Assembly (NCBI GenBank): GCA_019058245.1
Contig: JAHPZJ010000013.1
Span: 381,166-445,165 of the forward strand
DNA from: Promethearchaeota archaeon
GTDB taxonomy: Archaea; Asgardarchaeota; Lokiarchaeia; Sigyniarchaeales; SOKP01
Direction: 5' to 3'
DNA: 64,000 nt
Part shown: piece by piece, positions 61,980 through 64,000 of the stretch
Layout: each line of letters begins with the position of its first letter
Position numbering within the stretch: position 1 is the first letter of the stretch
Program-made: the position numbers and the translations under genes
Notes under the pieces: generated by a model
Database searches by the model: none
Told to the model about the DNA's origin: nothing
Seen by the model: only the letters and a program-made list of their open reading frames with translations

Positions 61980-63425
61980 ATGTTGTTAAGTGAAATTATA
62001 ATACTTTCATGCTTTATTGGAGTAATTTTTTTTATAATAACCGAAAAGATGAATAGGGCAATTGTGTCATTATTAGGTGCTATAATAACATACTTTGTCC
62101 TAATATTTCTTGAAAAGCTAAATTTTTCAGTAATAGTTGATCTACTATTTAGTTCTGAGAAAGAAGGTTTTGTAAATTTACATTCTTTAATTTTGATTAT
62201 AGGGATGATGATGATTGTACAAATCTCACATGAGGCGGGAACTTTTCAATTTATTGCAGGAAAACTTATTAAATTGTCAAGAGGAAAGCCTATTCATCTA
62301 ATGATTATATTTTGTTGTGTAACCGTACTTATATCAGCTATTTTGAATAATATTTTAACAGTTATTATCATAATACCTTTAACTATTACAGTTTCAAGAA
62401 TTTTAAACATAAATCCTTCCCCCTATATTCTTACTCAAGCAATATTAGTAAATATCGGGGGCACAGTTTTTTCAATTTCCTCAATTCCAAACATTTTAAT
62501 CACAACTTATGCAAAAATAGAATTTATAGAATTTTTTGTTAATATAGGTTTAATTTCCTTTATAATTTTTATATTTACTCTAGCATTTTTCATTCTAATT
62601 TATAAAAACGAGTTAAAAATACCAGAGGAAGGAGTAAAAGCATTGAAGGAGTTTGATGTTTGGAATGTTGTTCAAAATAAAAGGTTATTATATCAATCAT
62701 TAATCTCTTTAATTGTTCTATTAACATTACTCACAGTCGTTCCTTCTTCAATTCTTTCTCCTGATATCATTGCTTTATCAATTGCTTTAATTTTAATCAT
62801 AATAACAAGATTTGAACCAAAGGAAATTATAAGCAAAATAGATTTTGAATTGATTTTCTATTTATTAGGTATTTTTATCATTGTTGGAGGATTAGAAATA
62901 ACCGGAGCTACGGAAGTTTTAGGCTCTTTTATATTAAATATAGGAGGAAATAATCTTTTTTTTCAACTCCTATTGATTCTTTGGTTTTCAGCTTATCTAA
63001 GTAGTTGTATTGATAATATCCCAATTACTAAGGTATTGATCCCAGTGGCAAATACTATGACAGAAACAGCCTCGTTATTTAATCGAAAACAAATTTTTTA
63101 TAGTCTTGCACTAGGAGCAAATTGGGGAGACAATTTGACTCCCTTAGGTGATAATATTCTTGTAATGAATATTGCAGAGCAAAATAAACGTCCTATCACT
63201 TTCAAATCCTTTTTCAAATTGGGGTTTATTACAACAAATTACCAATTATTAATTATTTCAATCTATTATTGCTTACTTTTTTATCTTCAAATTGGGATTA
63301 TAATTATAGGTTTTGTAAGTATAATTATAATAGTAATCTATAGTTTGAATAAATTTGGTTCGCAAAAAATCAGATTTCAAATCCATTCTTTTAGTAATAA
63401 GTTAAGAGAAATTATAACAAGGTGA
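61980..63425 (+). CDS. Ion transporter, ArsB/NhaD (SLC13-like) superfamily permease
   Basis: 481 residues with about twelve membrane helices. Family clues are an early KMNRAIVSLLGAIITY, SLILIIGMMMIVQISHEAG, the reentrant-type ILNNILTVIIIIPLT, NIGGTVFSISSIPNILI, SSCIDNIPITKVLIPV and GANWGDNLTPLGDN. The two motif pairs with DNIPIT and GDNLTPLGDN are typical of ArsB/NhaD and citrate-type carriers. Ion specificity is undetermined; anions, arsenite or sodium-proton exchange are possible. Its TGA stop overlaps the ribosome site of the Roadblock-like gene, so they are likely cotranscribed. Confidence 0.88.
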   Translation: MLLSEIIILSCFIGVIFFIITEKMNRAIVSLLGAIITYFVLIFLEKLNFSVIVDLLFSSEKEGFVNLHSLILIIGMMMIVQISHEAGTFQFIAGKLIKLSRGKPIHLMIIFCCVTVLISAILNNILTVIIIIPLTITVSRILNINPSPYILTQAILVNIGGTVFSISSIPNILITTYAKIEFIEFFVNIGLISFIIFIFTLAFFILIYKNELKIPEEGVKALKEFDVWNVVQNKRLLYQSLISLIVLLTLLTVVPSSILSPDIIALSIALILIIITRFEPKEIISKIDFELIFYLLGIFIIVGGLEITGATEVLGSFILNIGGNNLFFQLLLILWFSAYLSSCIDNIPITKVLIPVANTMTETASLFNRKQIFYSLALGANWGDNLTPLGDNILVMNIAEQNKRPITFKSFFKLGFITTNYQLLIISIYYCLLFYLQIGIIIIGFVSIIIIVIYSLNKFGSQKIRFQIHSFSNKLREIITR

Positions 63426-63432
63426 AAGTAAA

Positions 63433-64000
63433 ATGGTATTTAAAAATATTCAAAGAATAAAGGCTGCTTTGCCAGAAGTCAAATATGTTGCTATGTTCTA
63501 TAATAATGGTACTATTTTTCAAACCACATTTGAACAAGAGATTAATATTCCAAAATTGGGTGAAAATTTAGCTGAAATATTAAATCATATAAAAAAACTT
63601 TATGAAATTTGTAATTATAATTTTGAAGATTATAAAAAAGTTATTTTTGAAACTGATGATATTTCGATTATTATTTTAAAACTTGGTGAAGATAGTAATA
63701 TTGCTCTTTTTTTCAAGAAAGAGGAAGAAAAAGAATTAAAATTAACTGCAATAAAAAGATATATGAATCGAATCGAAGAATTAATCGATATGGATGAAAA
63801 GGAACTGATAATTCAAGAGATAATAGCAAAAGAAGAAGAAATCAAACATTTAAAAGAAGATCTTTCCATAAAAAAAGAAGAAATTAAAAAATTAAATGTA
63901 AATTTAGAAGAGTTGGAAGAAGCTATAATCGAGGGTGATAAAAAGAAAATATCTAAAGAAATAAATAATCTAGAAAATGATTGTATAAACTTAAGTAATG
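63433..64000 (+). CDS. Roadblock/LC7-like protein with coiled coil, cut by window edge
   Basis: An open frame from ATG 63433 to the end of the window, 189 residues and incomplete. GGTGA just upstream (63421-63425) is a good ribosome site. Residues 1 to about 105 look like a Roadblock/LC7 fold: helix FKNIQRIKAALPEVK, strand YVAMFYNNGTIFQTT, helix ENLAEILNHIKKLYEI, strands KVIFETDDISIIILKLG and SNIALFFKK. From about residue 120 there is a heptad-rich coiled coil (EEEIKHLKEDLSIKKEEIKK, LNVNLEELEEAI). Roadblock proteins are abundant in Asgard archaea and partner small GTPases. The domain call is moderate because it is by eye. Confidence 0.75.
   Translation, partial: MVFKNIQRIKAALPEVKYVAMFYNNGTIFQTTFEQEINIPKLGENLAEILNHIKKLYEICNYNFEDYKKVIFETDDISIIILKLGEDSNIALFFKKEEEKELKLTAIKRYMNRIEELIDMDEKELIIQEIIAKEEEIKHLKEDLSIKKEEIKKLNVNLEELEEAIIEGDKKKISKEINNLENDCINLSN

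Overview
This window looks like chromosomal DNA of an Asgard archaeon, most likely of the Lokiarchaeia type. The DNA is AT-rich, intergenic stretches carry archaeal TATA boxes, and several starts are GTG or TTG with purine-rich Shine-Dalgarno sites. The gene content fits: formylmethanofuran dehydrogenase subunits, a tetrahydromethanopterin-type formaldehyde-activating (Fae) domain, 2-oxoacid:ferredoxin oxidoreductase, glycyl radical enzymes, a Roadblock-like protein at the right edge, and a pair of eukaryote-like zinc-finger proteins. No rRNA, tRNA, CRISPR array or insertion sequence was seen. The genus call is inference from gene content only.

Layout. 1-3.3 kb: an edge-truncated hypothetical gene, a tiny acidic ORF and a DUF255/thioredoxin protein. 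3.9-6.2 kb: two genes resembling a defence module, the second ending in an abortive-infection C-terminal domain, followed by a decayed fragment of a second DUF255 gene. 6.4-9.2 kb: nitroreductase, one-cysteine peroxiredoxin, hotdog thioesterase and a nitronate-monooxygenase-like flavoprotein. 9.2-12 kb: a dihydrodipicolinate-synthase-like aldolase fused to Fae, with an unrecognised partner. 12.5-21.2 kb: a peptide/nickel-type ABC importer whose ATPases carry fused membrane domains, divergent from its binding protein across a perfect 27-bp palindrome. 21.4-30.2 kb: three tandem glycyl radical enzymes and a convergent activating enzyme. 30.5-36.7 kb: UDP-sugar dehydrogenase, a GlcD/HdrD-like oxidase pair, small heat shock protein and enoyl-CoA hydratase. 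36.9-41.2 kb: a DMSO-reductase-family molybdoenzyme and an electron-transfer partner in which a GltD-like flavoprotein sits inside a DmsB-like ferredoxin. 41.3-41.6 kb: a candidate structured RNA.

41.9-48.8 kb: a membrane protein; a four-gene operon (methyltransferase, radical SAM, two rSAM-associated transferases, the last with no ordinary start codon); and 2-oxoacid:ferredoxin oxidoreductase. 49-54.4 kb: a compact seven-gene operon with a radical SAM/SPASM enzyme, three tandem small membrane proteins sharing a C-terminal motif, a methyltransferase-TPR protein and two surface beta-domain/zinc-ribbon membrane proteins. This is my best candidate for an undescribed system. 54.5-57 kb: the two zinc-finger proteins. 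57.3-63.4 kb: ferredoxins and FwdD, B and C, then FdhD and an ArsB/NhaD-type permease. The window ends in the truncated Roadblock-like gene.

How it fits together. The Fwd subunits and the Fae domain point to C1 metabolism on methanofuran and H4MPT. Glycyl radical enzymes, the peptide importer, 2-oxoacid:ferredoxin oxidoreductase and beta-oxidation-type enzymes suggest anaerobic fermentation of organic substrates, with ferredoxin, flavin and molybdo/tungsto-enzymes handling electrons. FdhD probably serves the Mo/W enzymes in the window.
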